64,000 nucleotides of DNA from NCBI GenBank assembly GCA_033964015.1, contig CM066915.1, forward strand, positions 7,055,575 through 7,119,574, in the 5' to 3' direction. The notes beneath the pieces were generated by a model, which worked only from the letters and a program-made list of their open reading frames with translations, did no database searches and was not told the origin of the DNA. This document shows positions 42,780-54,600 of the stretch, piece by piece. How positions within the stretch are numbered: position 1 is the first letter of the stretch; every line of letters starts with the position of its first letter. The position numbers and the translations under genes were made by a program. This DNA comes from Scolanthus callimorphus. Its lineage: Eukaryota > Cnidaria > Anthozoa > Actiniaria > Edwardsiidae.

Positions 42780-43959
42780 TGCCCAAGGCCAATGCCTAAT
42801 TCTTCTAAAAAAACATATTAGCCTAATTCACCTCGGATGATACCGATAGCCAAAATTTCCGGTCTTGGCTCATGGACTATATATAATCACAGGCTCCCCA
42901 GGATCATTGAGCAATTGCACTCAAATGAGTGCAGGTATTTCATGAAGCTGATTGGCTAAATAAACAATGGATTTTGCTAACGAGCCAATCAAATGCGTTG
43001 CATGATAGTTTGCAGTTTTCTTGTGTCGCTGTGTGAAGTTTGACTGAGTTCGATGAGCGCTAAAATGAAAGTTCCTACGAAAAATAAAAAATAAATGAAA
43101 AATGCCCTTATCTAGTCCTTTAGTACCTAAATAAACCACTACTAGCATTTATTCGGTCAGAAATGCAATTTTAAGGCGAGTTTTAGCCAATTTAATGTCA
43201 CCTCTTACTTAAGAGGTGACAATAAATTGGTTAAAACTCGCTTAATGTATTGTATTACTCAAAGAAAAGTCTCAAAATTTCTTCAATTATAGAAATTGGC
43301 GATGAAATAAAGACGCTATTACTTCGTGCAAGTATTGCATGATGTGATCTGACGTGCCTAACATCGCGCTTATAGTTAGTACAACACAGTGTGCATGGGG
43401 AATTTGTTTCTTGTCCCGGTTCAAATTGGACTTATGGTACTGCCATGGTGAAATAAAATGCATTTGGAAGTTATTTTGACTGATATTTTTCTTTTTCTTT
43501 TACGGTTTACAAGTAATAACTATCCCCCGGAACGGAATCGGTTAATGGCCGAATCAGTAAGCAGTCGAATCGGGAAACGCGCGAATAAGTTTAAGGAGCT
43601 TCACCGCGGTGGAAGACGCCATCATTTAAAACCAACAACATGCACTGCCAGCTAGGTAAACTAAGCGAATATAAACTTTACAGTACGTCACGCGAACAAA
43701 ATACAAATTAAAGCAATAGGGATGAGAGTCCGTCACACATACACTAGGCCCCATTTAGGAAATACTGGACTTTACCATACGGCGATTAAGAAGTGGAAGA
43801 ACTCTTACCTGGACGAAAAGTACGTATCGACACTCACGCCGCTGAGCCCGCTTAAAGTGGTTATCAGTTTACGAAAACTAAACATCTTACGATATGAAGT
43901 AGACTTGATTCCCAGCCCTTTTGAGCCCGCGGGTCAGTGTACAAATAAATATATTCTTT
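42780..43959. other. No supported gene
   Basis: A short hairpin (TTTAATGTCACCTCTTACTT, mirrored, near 43191-43230) is present. Plus-strand ORFs at 43458-43655 and 43722-44066 look protein-like in composition, but no domain, splice partner or start context supports them; the second runs into the MITE at 43960. Confidence 0.35.
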
Positions 43960-44538
43960 GGGACGTGTCATTATTTAGCGGGGGGGATGGCTACCATTTT
44001 TTAAGCAAGTCTCCCAAAAAAAGTTTGAACCCTCCCGGCCCCTTGAACATAACGAAAAAAATGTGACCCTCCCCAGTCGTAGGTAAAAAAATAGGACCCT
44101 CACCGACCCTATTTGACCTGTATGATACATTTTTACAGAAAGATGGGGGCATATTTTCTTTCGTTGCGCGCGAGCTCGCGCCCAAATTTATAATACGCTA
44201 CCTCAACTACCCCAACTACATAGGTTAGATGAAAGCGTCTATTGATGGGTATTTTTGGGAGAGTTTATGTTTTACTCGTCAAGGTACACTTGTTCTTATA
44301 AACGGCGTGAGGGTTGTGTGTCTTCGATGAGCGAAGTTCTCAAAGAGTATATTCGATGTTGTCTTTATGCGCGCCAAGCGCGCCGAAATTTTTATTATGT
44401 ATTGAAGTTGAGTACAAAAATGCAAAGGATCGATAGAGGAGTGAAAAAAAATTGGACCTTCCCTTTAAAAACGCGAAATTATTAGGACCCTCCCCACAAA
44501 AATAGGAGCCCTCCCCCCGCTAAATAATGACACGTCCC
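43960..44538. mobile_element. Inverted-repeat element, GGGACGTGTCATTATTTAG family
   Basis: Same termini as 16648-18014 and the same GGGGGAGGGTC-type interior blocks, but only 579 bp. The flanks are TTT and TTA. It is a shorter derivative of the same PIF/Harbinger-like family. Confidence 0.65.
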
Positions 44539-44929
44539 TTATGGTTTCTCTTTAACGCCCCAAGAATGTTTCATTTCAAATTAGGCATTACATACATAGA
44601 GAACAATACATGGGCGCCCGGAGATATGAAATTTACCTTCTCGAGTTCAAATTTGATATCTCACTCGTGTTCGCTACATACAGTGGACATTATCGTCTGC
44701 TCAAACACTATATAGATAATAAATTTATTAAACAAATAAAAAAGACTACTGTGTTTGCACAGACAAATACAGACCGAGAAGGGGTTGGGAGAATTTAACC
44801 CGAGAGCAGGGGCCGTTTCTCAAAACGCCCGGTAATCAACGGGCCCGTAAAGCATAACAGGAGAGTTTACAGGCAAGTTTATCGGGTACGAGTGAGCGTT
44901 TCAGCGAACACCCTCAAATGGCCGCCACT

Positions 44930-45015
44930 AGAGAGCCTGGCCCCTGCGAGCAGACGAGCTGGGGAGATCTGGGTACGAGAATGGCCGTTGGCGTTCTAGA
45001 GTCATGCACTTGCGC
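44930..45015. repeat. GAGCTCCCCGGCTCG-family fragment
   Basis: CGAGCAGACGAGCTGGGGAG followed by GGGTACGAGAATGGCC is the end of the dispersed repeat family, minus orientation. Confidence 0.6.
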
Positions 45016-45039
45016 ATGCGCGATATCCAATTTATTTTG

Positions 45040-45245
45040 ACGTGCTTTTTACTGATTCCCCTTTTTATTACTTTTATTGTTTTTATAGCATGGATGTATG
45101 GATTTTTACCCTATTTTCGTTTTACTTTACCTATAAAATATGTAGTCTATTTTAGTTTATTTTAAAGTAATATTGTAAAGCGCTATTGAATATATAGTAG
45201 AAATAGCGCTATATAAATGTAATTTATTATTATTATTAAAGTATC
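45040..45245 (+). repeat. LINE-like 3' tail with TTATTA microsatellite
   Basis: The block ATTGTAAAGCGCTATTGAA, then AGCGCTATATAAATGTAA, then (TTA)n is the typical 3' untranslated end of CR1/L2-like LINEs or derived SINEs in aquatic animals. No upstream ORF2 sequence is attached. Confidence 0.5.
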
Positions 45246-45683
45246 ATCGTGACGGAAAAAGCGGCAAGATCAAAGGGAGCTGCGTACCCCCTCTTTCTGG
45301 CAAATGTCGCCGAATAAGTAAATACTTCCAAATTTGTTTTTGGCCGAGAATGTTTCAAAAACGACGGTTTTGTTCAGGGTATTTTTGATGTGTCGAGATT
45401 AGCGCGAAACTGGCACGTGGCAAGACTCTGGGGCCCAATAATTTATGCCAGGGCGCGCAAAGTATTATTCGGTTTCACCAGTTCCAAAAAGGATTCCTGG
45501 CGCTTTCTGTGATACAATGATTAGTATTAAGAATACTATTTTATGCTTCGGCCTTAGTGTAAAAAAATAAACTTTCTAAGGTGATTCCCTTGAATTCCAC
45601 CGCGCATCTCTTTTGCGCACGTCCGCGCGTGGATTTCGTTCGAAATAACCGTTGAAAAGTGCGCGCGCGAGCAAAATAAGGCC

Positions 45684-45872
45684 AGAGCAGATTTCGTATG
45701 ACTGTGAAAAGTACGCCACAAAGTTGTTCCGCGCCGCGACCGTGACCGTACCGCGACTACGCGATTTCATTGGCGATTTCATTCCATCTACAGCAGGCCA
45801 GGTTCCGTACCGCCACCGCGACAGTACCGCGCCGCACCGCGACACTTTTCACAGTCATACGAAATCTGCTCT
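45684..45872. mobile_element. GC-rich MITE, AGAGCAGATTTCGTATGAC termini (copy A)
   Basis: AGAGCAGATTTCGTATGACTGTGAAAAGT and its complement bound 189 bp of CGCGGTAC-type palindromic units. A second copy at 60212-60383 has the same ends, with the inner sequence in reverse orientation. Confidence 0.75.
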
Positions 45873-46084
45873 ATTACAGAAAAACAAGGATAGTGACCCC
45901 CAATTTTGTTTTTCTTGGAAATCGACCATCATACCGCTACAGACAATATATTCGAAGCAGAAAAAAAGTTAGGTAGTAGAACATGTATTTTTTCTGCCTA
46001 ATGTGCGTAACACTATGTACTTTGGAGCAGGATTGAAGTATGAGCTGAGTAATTAGCGGTCCATTGTCTTGCTGCGTTACAGTA

Positions 46085-46397
46085 ATGCCCGTTCACACGG
46101 CGCGATTTCAGCTGCGATCTGCGAGGTGCGATTTCTGTGGCGATCTTACGGCGATGTCATATCGCGTGGTGTGAACGGCCGGCGATCTTATGGAGATTTC
46201 ACTTGCGATGTCACCGCGACGTCGCAGGCGTTTTGAACATGTTCAAATTCCACTGCGATGTGGGTGCGATTTCTTCAGATCGCCAACAAACTGACAAATA
46301 TCGCAGAGCCAAATCGCCGGCCGCTCACACCGCGCGATATGACGCCGACGATCGCCGTAAAAATCGCAGCTAAGATCGCGCTGTGTGAACGGGCCTT
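46085..46397. mobile_element. MITE with ATGCCCGTTCACAC termini, TA flanks
   Basis: ATGCCCGTTCACACGGCGCG at the left and the near complement at the right form arms over 100 bp rich in GCGATC/GCGATT. TA dinucleotides lie outside both ends (46083-46084 and 46398-46399), fitting a Tc1/mariner-type target. Confidence 0.7.
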
Positions 46398-46906
46398 TAG
46401 CCCAAACGAATCAAAATCATGAGAGAATATTACATAATTACCTAAACAAAGTTAAAATACCAACTAATCACTATTTACAGGCGAGAAAACAAACTTTTTC
46501 GTAATTTTTGAATTTCGAACATAATTCATCAAACAGTCAAATATCTCGTAAATAACGGTACAATAGCGCGAAAACGAGCATGGTGACTCCATCTTTTTAT
46601 TTCATTTTTGAATGTCCTATGGATAGGCATCAATTGTACCAAATTTGAAAAAAATCTAGGTAGTACATCTTTTTCAACGGAATCACTTTAAGTAATAGCT
46701 TTATACTCTTATGCAAATATTTAAACTTAGCTTTTTCGCAAACTTTACCATTAATTATGTACCTTGAAAATGGCGCTAAGATGCACCGAAACGTCGGTCT
46801 TTATCACTTCTGTTTCTTGTCTCATGTATTTCTAAATCGTTTCTTATACAAGTCTGACAAGAAATTCTTCTAATGCAGCATTTGAAGGCGCACTCAGAGA
46901 GTTTAA

Positions 46907-47548
46907 GGCATGGCTCTAACACGAGGGCTGCTTTTGGTAACTTCGTTAATTTTCAACGAAAATCTTTCAAACTTGGGCCTTAAACTTATTTTGTGATTCT
47001 GATTACGATAAAGTTGCTGTTGCCATGGTAACGATGTCACGTGACTCACCGTCCGCCATCTTGGATTTAAATTTTAGCGCCCGTGAAGGTATGGAAAGAA
47101 GATAAAAATCAGACATTTCTTTTTAGCATAATGTTTGTAGCATTGATCTTTCTGTAAACCTAATTGGATATCTAGGATAATGTTTTAATAAGGACAGTTT
47201 TTGAAAATATTAAATATTTCAAAACACGAAAAATTATATATATATTTCTTTACTGAAGTAATGCGACTTATCCAATTAGCTTCATTTTAAGGTAGTTTCC
47301 CTGTATCTAAATATGTGATTATCTTTCAATTTCACCTTTCCATGGCTGTCCTCAGAAGGCCTAAGTATAAAATCCAAGATGGCCGCCACTGAGTCACGTG
47401 ATTAGCGTTTCCATGGCAACCAAATATATTAAAATAAAGCTCTTGTTGAAATTATTGTACTGACCAATTTTGATGATGATCCACAGTATAGAACATTAGT
47501 TATGACGAATAATCCCCTTTTTCAGGCAAAACAGTTTAGAGCCATGCC
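46907..47548. mobile_element. TTAA-flanked MITE, GGCATGGCTCTAA termini
   Basis: TTAA|GGCATGGCTCTAA at the left is matched by TTTAGAGCCATGCC|TTAA at the right (TTAA at 46903-46906 and 47549-47552). Subterminal inverted blocks include GTTGCCATGGTAAC with CATCTTGGATTT and the mirrored set at 47370-47420. Piggybac/Kolobok-type target site; no gene. Confidence 0.75.
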
Positions 47549-47552
47549 TTAA

Positions 47553-49019
47553 ACGCACCGAGCATAACACAGGGACGCCCGTTAACGAAGGTTCACTACA
47601 CAAAGGCGGGAAAATATGTAGAATTTGTTTGTTTAAGCGTGCGCGCTTTGACAAAACCAGGGACAAAACGAAGCGCTTTTATTATTATCATTAAATGCAA
47701 ATTACGAAAGCTAGAGATATTCGTCAAAACACTAAAAGGTTGTGTCATTTGAGGAGCTCGCTGATTAAAAGGTAGTTTGCTTTGGTACTGTTTATGGTGA
47801 AAGTTATGAGTCCTACCAGTTTCCCTCATTTCTCCACTACATCGAGGCTAGCGTATCAAGGTAGGTATTACTGCTATACAAGTAGGAATTTGTCTCCGAG
47901 AAAATTTGCCTGAGATAGAGAGGTTTTCATCGGTCACTGTAAATTGTGTACAATAAGTTAGCTCATCAAAACTCGCGCGTTTATGATTCATTGCTCTTTA
48001 TTGTCCTATAAATAGTTGTTGGTAAACTTTACTCATATTACATGAATCAGAAAATGAAGTGAAATGAAACTTCTTGTTGACATCTTTGTTTGCACTCTTT
48101 TCGAAATTAGATTTATTTAGAAAAAATATTAGCCCATGACTAGTTACTAGAGTGGCAGTTTGAGTGTAGTGGTTTCAATTCACAGTGAGTCCATGAAAAC
48201 CACTCGAAGTGTCGCCAGAGAATTTTACAATCGCTAGATCCAAACGTATGAATCGCACAGTTATTACGCCCAAAATAGGCTAGACAACTTTATGCCGTTA
48301 TGATTAGGCCAGGGTTTGCAATGCTCAAACTTTTTAATTCCCGAGCTCTAATATAATCTGTTCATGACAGCGCAGAAATAAGTTTAATTCTCTCAAGGTT
48401 TCAGATGATTGAGCTCGAACGTTTTGCAATTGATCTGTACCTCGAGAGATAAATAGGAATTTCGATGACATTTTATAATGATGACTATTTGGTATCCGGC
48501 CTCAGTTACATGGGCAAACAATTTTCTTTACTGCAATTTTCAGAATTCTGCGATTACTCTGCGCTAACTAAAAAAACGCGGCTTGACTTCCGTCAATCAA
48601 ACGAATGAACCACAGCTCTCGCTCGTATCCTGGCGGCCATGAGTCTCCAAAGTTCCGAAGAAATAGTTATTTTAGCACCGAGAGTATTTGTTAGGGTGGA
48701 AATTTTTTTGACCAAGTATTGTTAAGGGTGGAAATTCGGGCTTCCCGACGTTCATCCCTACCATTTGGGGAGGGGAGGGAGGGATGTGTCCTAGTCCTAG
48801 TGCAATCGTTTAGAAGTCTTAAACTTTTGCCTCACTTGTTGACAGCAGTTTGGTTTACCTTTCAAAATGGTGCTTTAAACCAGGACGCAACAGCTGCGGG
48901 GATATAGGGTTAGGAGGCATAGGCATGTAGACCTAGGAAACAGCCTAATAGAGTATTAACTCAAGATCTGGTTTCTATAGTTACCCAGAAGATTATCTAC
49001 CACACTCCACCCCCCACAG
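47553..49019. other. No gene seen; possible decayed MITE
   Basis: The stretch 48540-48660 shares TCTGCG and CTTCCGTCAATCAAA blocks with the MITE at 35769. A pyrimidine tract and CCCCCCACAG acceptor close the interval. Upstream exons of the membrane protein that begins at 49020 were not identified here. Confidence 0.4.
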
Positions 49020-49121
49020 TCACAATTGTCAAGGAAGTTTCCTGGCTGAGCACGTTATCGCCAGCTGAGCGAGTCGCCATCATCTTGTCATTCACTATTC
49101 TACTCACCATTATTCTTGCAG
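49020..49121 (+). CDS. Transmembrane exon of a single-pass membrane protein
   Basis: The exon lies between the acceptor CCACCCCCCACAG and donor CTTGCAG|GTATAA. It encodes about 34 residues: TIVKEVSWLSTLSPAERVA, followed by a hydrophobic span IILSFTILLTIILAG. It ends with one base (phase 1), and the exon at 57799 begins with the two bases needed to complete Gly, giving the classic order of extracellular stem, membrane span, basic cytoplasmic anchor. The extracellular exons must lie upstream and were not found. I do not recognise the protein. The 8.7-kb intron that follows holds a minisatellite, two MITEs and the 51265-57081 element. Confidence 0.6.
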
Positions 49122-49152
49122 GTATAAAATAACAAACAAAGTATTCACATTA

Positions 49153-49560
49153 CTGTCTGCAATGCGGCGCGTGTGGGAGGGAGGGTAGAGGCCACATGTG
49201 TCTGTAATGCAGCGCGTGTGGGAGGGAGGGTAGAGGTCACATTACTGTCTGCAATGCAGCGCGCGTGGGAGGGAGGGAGGGTAGAGGTCACATTACTGTC
49301 TGCAATGCAGCGCGTGTGGGAGGGAGGGAGGGTGGAGGTCACTGTGTCTGTAATGCAGCGCGTGTGGGAGGGAGGGTAGAGGTCACATTACTGTCTGCAA
49401 TGCAGCGCGTGTGGGAGGGAGGGTAGAGGTCACATTACTGTCTGCAATGCAGCGCTTGTGGGAGGGAGGGTAGAGGTCACATTACTGTCTGCAATGCAGC
49501 GCTCGTGGGAGGGAGGGTGGAGGTAACATCTCTGTCTGCAAGCAGCGCGTGGGATGGAGG
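49153..49560. repeat. 47-bp minisatellite
   Basis: Eight to nine copies of a GTGTGGGAGGGAGGGTAGAG, GTCACATTACTGTCTGCAA, TGCAGCGC unit are present, with length variants (extra GGGA) and a shorter version lacking the ATTACTGTC part. The guanine-rich strand has G-quadruplex potential. ORFs here are repeats. Confidence 0.9.
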
Positions 49561-50184
49561 AGTGGAGGCCTATGGGAGGGAGGGGTGGGGCTCACTATGG
49601 TGCAGCTGGCCTGGTTATCTATAATCGGGCACTATTGGTTTCGTATGGCAAAGTGACAGGCGAGTTTGGTCAAGCTGTGGCTCGTATAGACGGCCTTCAA
49701 TTAATAAGTCCAGTGATGCATGCTTTCCGCGAATGACGTCAAATTTATTCTTTTGAAGTGTGTTCAATAGACCAGAAATTGAAAATAATAATTTTGACGT
49801 CATTCGCGGAAAACGGGCATCGTGAACTTATTAAAAGCGTCTCTTACCATGGCGCGGCGAGGCCAAACGAGTCCTGATATTTTGCAGAATCAAACCAAAT
49901 TTGTCCGATTTGCTATTTCATATCATCCCAACGCCCAACATCAAAAAAGAAAAACTCCGTGTGAAGGAAATCTTCATTTTTCTGTCGCGACAGGAAATCA
50001 TTTTGTGAGTTTTTTCCGTCGCGAACTCAGACTATAAGCAATTATTGGATGAGGTTGCAAGGCCGAGGTTTTGTGTTTATGCAATCCAATAAATATTTTA
50101 TGACTAATCATTGCACTCAGTACTCGTTTTCCGATTGGCTAAAAGTCTACAGACACTTCTAGCAGTCTGCAAGTGCCTGCGCTA

Positions 50185-50441
50185 CAGCCGATTGCGTTTG
50201 ACTGTTTAACCCAAACAGTTCGCACGTTATGACGTTTGAACGTTGGAACCTTGCGTTGTGAGAGAAAAAGTGAGACGTTTCCAAGGGCAACCGCCATGTT
50301 TATTTTCACTGACCAATCAGGGAAGACAGAACTCTTTGGTTCTCCATAGAAACGTCTCGTTCCATCCTAGAAACACAACGTTCCATCGTTCAAACATAAC
50401 GTGCGAACTGTTGGGATTAAACAGTCAAACGCAATCGGCTG
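50185..50441. mobile_element. MITE with CAGCCGATTGCGTTTGAC termini, TA flanks
   Basis: CAGCCGATTGCGTTTGACTG and the complement bound arms of about 75 bp including ACAGTTCGCACGTTATGA. TA lies outside each end (50183-50184, 50442-50443), fitting a Tc1/mariner-derived MITE. Confidence 0.75.
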
Positions 50442-50750
50442 TATTTTCAGTGGAAACAGTTTCAGTCTGCACATGGTTGTTGGCCAGAGCCCGCACATTT
50501 TATCAGCGGAGACAGTTAAGGTTGTCTGTCGGCATTTTGTGTGAAATTATATTTTTATTTTAATATATATATTTTTATATTTTAATAAAATTCGTGATAA
50601 TTCTTGTGTTGTGTTTTGAAACTTTTTCACAATGACTGCTCGTTTTGCGACGTGTTCTAGCCAAGTCAGACAATTATTGGATTCGGTGTTGGCACGACAT
50701 CGATTATTGCCAAGGCCGCGGTTTGTGTTACAGTAAAGACCCGTATAACA

Positions 50751-51052
50751 CAGGGGCGTAGCCAGGGGGGGGTTCCAGGGGTTCCGGAACCCCCCCTCTC
50801 CCGCAGCGGAACCCCCCCTCGCCTCTGTTCTGGACCGACTTATTACTAAAATTCGGTAAATATTTAATAGACAACAAATAAAAGCTCCAATAAAATGTAG
50901 CAAATTTCTTCAAACGCTAGTTTTTTTCCCGAGATCAATATTTTTGGCTGGGTTTCCTGTGGCGAGAACGCAAAAAACGTCCGATTTATGTGGAGTTTTT
51001 TATTTTTTGAATTTTGGAACCCCCCCTCTCATAAGTGCTGGCTACGCCCCTG
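50751..51052. mobile_element. MITE with CAGGGGCGTAGCCAG termini
   Basis: CAGGGGCGTAGCCAGGGGGG and GGCTACGCCCCTG enclose ~300 bp with mirrored GGAACCCCCCCTCTC blocks. TAACA is found on both sides as a possible short target duplication. A decayed copy is at 11361-11531. Confidence 0.7.
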
Positions 51053-51687
51053 TAACAGAACGTGTGTTTTAGGGTTTCAGGCTGATTTTGTTCTTGTACA
51101 TTTGGATGTTTTCTGCAAAATCAGCTTGAAAATGTTCTTAAGGTGTTCTTAAAATATCAAATATACTGCATACACTACGAACAGTCAAATACAGATTGAA
51201 TGTAATTGACAGAAAGTAATTATTTAGTAGCAACAATTTGTCAAGTCCAAAAACAAATGCTTAAGGGTGGATTTACCTATCTCGTTACCATGGAGATCGT
51301 CGTCAAGGGCTGAAGACGCGCGCGCTCAAAGGAGCGGGAATCTTTTTTACTTCCGGTATTTTTTCTTCGGAAACCCGTACGAGTTGTTCACATTTCAAGA
51401 AGCTTCTACCTTTATTCTTCCGAATAACAATGTACTACTAGCTTTTTTTGTTGTTGACTCAAATTATCACAAAATGAGACGAGAAAGTCAAGCGAAAAGT
51501 CAACACAGCACCGCTGGAGAGTTGAGCAATGACGAGTTTACAGACTAGATGAAGTTTGTCGTTTTTGGAAGAGGAATGATTCCAGAAAGTGGTAATTATT
51601 ATTACTTCATGTACTTACTCTCTTGTTGTGTCCCAATATAAGTATGAGTCTTTTTCACAAGCTACAGGTGGCTCTTGGCGCAGAAAT

Positions 51688-54600
51688 CTTATATATAATA
51701 CGTGATGTGGGCGGGGTCAAGGTCAAACTGTTAGCCAAGCAGCCTGGAAAAACGGCTGCACCAAGGAACTTCTAAACCACGCCATTCTCTTTCATACTTG
51801 GGGAACTGTGTTATAGGATACATTTTATTCGAAAAGGACAAAGTGGACGGAAGATCCAATTCAAGCGTTTTCGTAAGCGAGAAGATCGAGCTCTCAAAGG
51901 CGCCGTTTTAAGTCTTCCACAGAAACCAAAAAATGAACAATTTCTCGCAGCCGAAAGCAACAAATACGTCCAAACCTACGCGATTCTCTCACAAATAACA
52001 CAGTAATGTTCAGGCAAAAGTCGTTTTTCCAAAAAGTTTAGAGTGAACAATATATCCCATTCAAAGGTTTTGGCGCGTTGCACGAAGACCCGGCGCGCCA
52101 TTTATAAATAAACAAACACTCAGTTCACAAACAACAGTCCTTTGACAGCCTATTGATTTCGAAATCTATACTAAAAACAGAGAATTTCGAGCCCAAAAAA
52201 CGAAGCTCCCAAACCCGACCGGAAGGAGGAAATGTATGAAATTTTCGAAATCTACACTAAAAATGAACGGAAGGAAATCTCTCCAGACTCTCCAGTGTGC
52301 ATGTTTTTGTTGGAAAAGGTTTTACAAGCGATTTTCCCAAGTTCAGTTTTTAAATATCACACACACTTGAATTCGAATTGACCGAGTTGTACAAGTCTTT
52401 AAGAAAGTCCAACATGATGAGCAGTGCAAAGCAACTTTCCATTGAAAACAGCAAGAATCTAAAAAGTTTTAGTTTACCTTTCTGGCGCTTCCTAAACCTT
52501 CCTATTCACCAGACGAGGGACTTCTCTTGATTATAAGCAATTATTTACATCTAAAACCAATAGTTGTTGAAGTTCGAGTGGTACAGCTCAGCCTTTTTCT
52601 TTCTTGACCGAAAATACGACCATCTCGACCGACACACGCGCGATCCGTTTCGCGCCAAAACCACAGTGAAACCAATGCCTCAACACCTTTTGTTAGGAAA
52701 TATTTAGGGGGTTATTGTGTGGCATTTGCCTCATTTCCATTCACAAGGAACATTGTTTTCAAAGATCTAATTTAAAACGCCTTTCCCATCGTATGCTATG
52801 GTGCGAATATTTCACACCGGTATGCCACCTATCTATAAGCTGATAACAAATACTTTAAAGAAAGTAACAGGCGTAGTTACAGCACATCTCTCTAAACGTA
52901 GCGGTATAACTAACGGCAGACAATCCGATAATTTTCGTCATTCAAGGAAAATTTAGTTCGTGAATTTTCACGGGTACTTACTAGTCTTATATATAATACG
53001 TGATGTTGGGGGGTCCAAGGTCAAACTGTTAGCCAAGCAGCCTGGAAAACGGCTGCACCACGGAACTTCGAACCCACGCCATTTTCTTGCATACTTGGGG
53101 AACTGTGTTATAGGATACATTTTATTCGAAAAGGACAAAGTGGACGGAAGATCCAATTCAAGCGTTTTCGTAAGCGAGAAGATCGAGTTTGCAAAGGCGC
53201 CGTTTTAAGTCTTCCACAGAAACCAAAAAATGAACAATTTCTCGCAGCCGAAAGCAACAAATACGTCCAAACCTACGCGATTCTCTCACAAATAACACAG
53301 TAATGTTCAGGCAAAAGTCGTTTTTCCAAAAAGTTTAGAGTGAACAATATATCCCATTCAAAGGTTTTGGCGCGTTGCACGAAGCCCCGGCGCGCCATTT
53401 ATAAATAAACAAACGCTCAGTTCGCAAACAACAGTCCTTTGACATTTATTTATTTCGAAATCTATACTAAAAACAGAGAGGTTCGAGCCGAAAAAACGAA
53501 GCTCTCAAACCCGACCGGAAGGACGAAATGTATGAAATCTTCAAAATCTATACAAAAAACGGAGATGTTCGAGCCGAAAAAAAGAAGTTCACAAACCCGA
53601 GCGGAAGGAAATCATCTCTCCAGTGTGCATGTTTTTGTTGGAAAAGGTTTTACTTGAGCTAAGGTCTAATTCAAGCGATTTTTCCAAGTTTAACCGATAA
53701 AGCTTAGATTGTTTAAGCTAAGTTTTTAAATCACACACACTTGAATTCGAATTGACCGAGTTGTACAAGTCTTTAAGAAAGTCCAACATGATGAGCAGTG
53801 CAAAGCAACTTTCCATTGAAAACAGCAAGAATCTAAAAGGTTTTACTTTACCTTTCTGGCGCTTCCTAAACCTTCCTATTCACTAGACGAGGGACTTCTC
53901 TTGATATTATTTACATCTAAAACCAATAGTTGTTGAAGTTCGAGTGGTTACCGAAAATACGACCATATCGCGGATCGACACACGCGCGATCTTTTCGCGC
54001 CAAAACCACAGTGAAACCAATGCCTCAGCACCTTTGTTAGGAAATATTTAGGGGGTTATTGTGTGGCATTTGCCTCATTTCCATTCTCAAGGAACATTGT
54101 TTTCAAAGATCTAATTTAAAACGCCTTTCCTATCGTATGCTACGGTGCAAATATTTCACACCGGTATGCCACTTATCTATAAGTATAAACTGATAACAAA
54201 TACTTTAATACTTTAAAGTAAACAGGCGTAGTTATAAATTTTTGAGCACATCTCTCTAAACGTAGCGGTATAACTGTTCATTCCACAACGGCAGACAATC
54301 CGATAATTTTCGTCATTCAAGGAAAATTTAATTCGTGAATTTTTCACGGGTACTTACTAGTCTTATATATAATACGTGATGTTGGGGGGTCCAAGGTCAA
54401 ACTGTTAGCCCAGCAGCCTGGAAAAACGGCTGCACCACGGAACTTCGAAACCACGCCATTTCTTTCATACTTGGGGAACTGTGTTATAGGATACATTTAT
54501 TCGAAAAGGACAAAGTGGACGGAAGATCCACTTCAAGCGTTTTCGTAAGCGAGAAGATCGAGTTCGCAAAGGCGCCGTTTTAAGTCTTCCACAGAAACCA

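Noticed and set aside
43458..44798. Plus-strand ORFs at 43458-43655, 43722-44066 and 44527-44798 with protein-like composition
   Set aside because: They could be exons interrupted by the MITE at 43960, but no domain or phase-consistent splice pair could be shown.
51267..51548. 93-codon ORF at the left end of the TTAA element
   Set aside because: Its first codons are TIR sequence and no transposase motif is present; described within the element instead.
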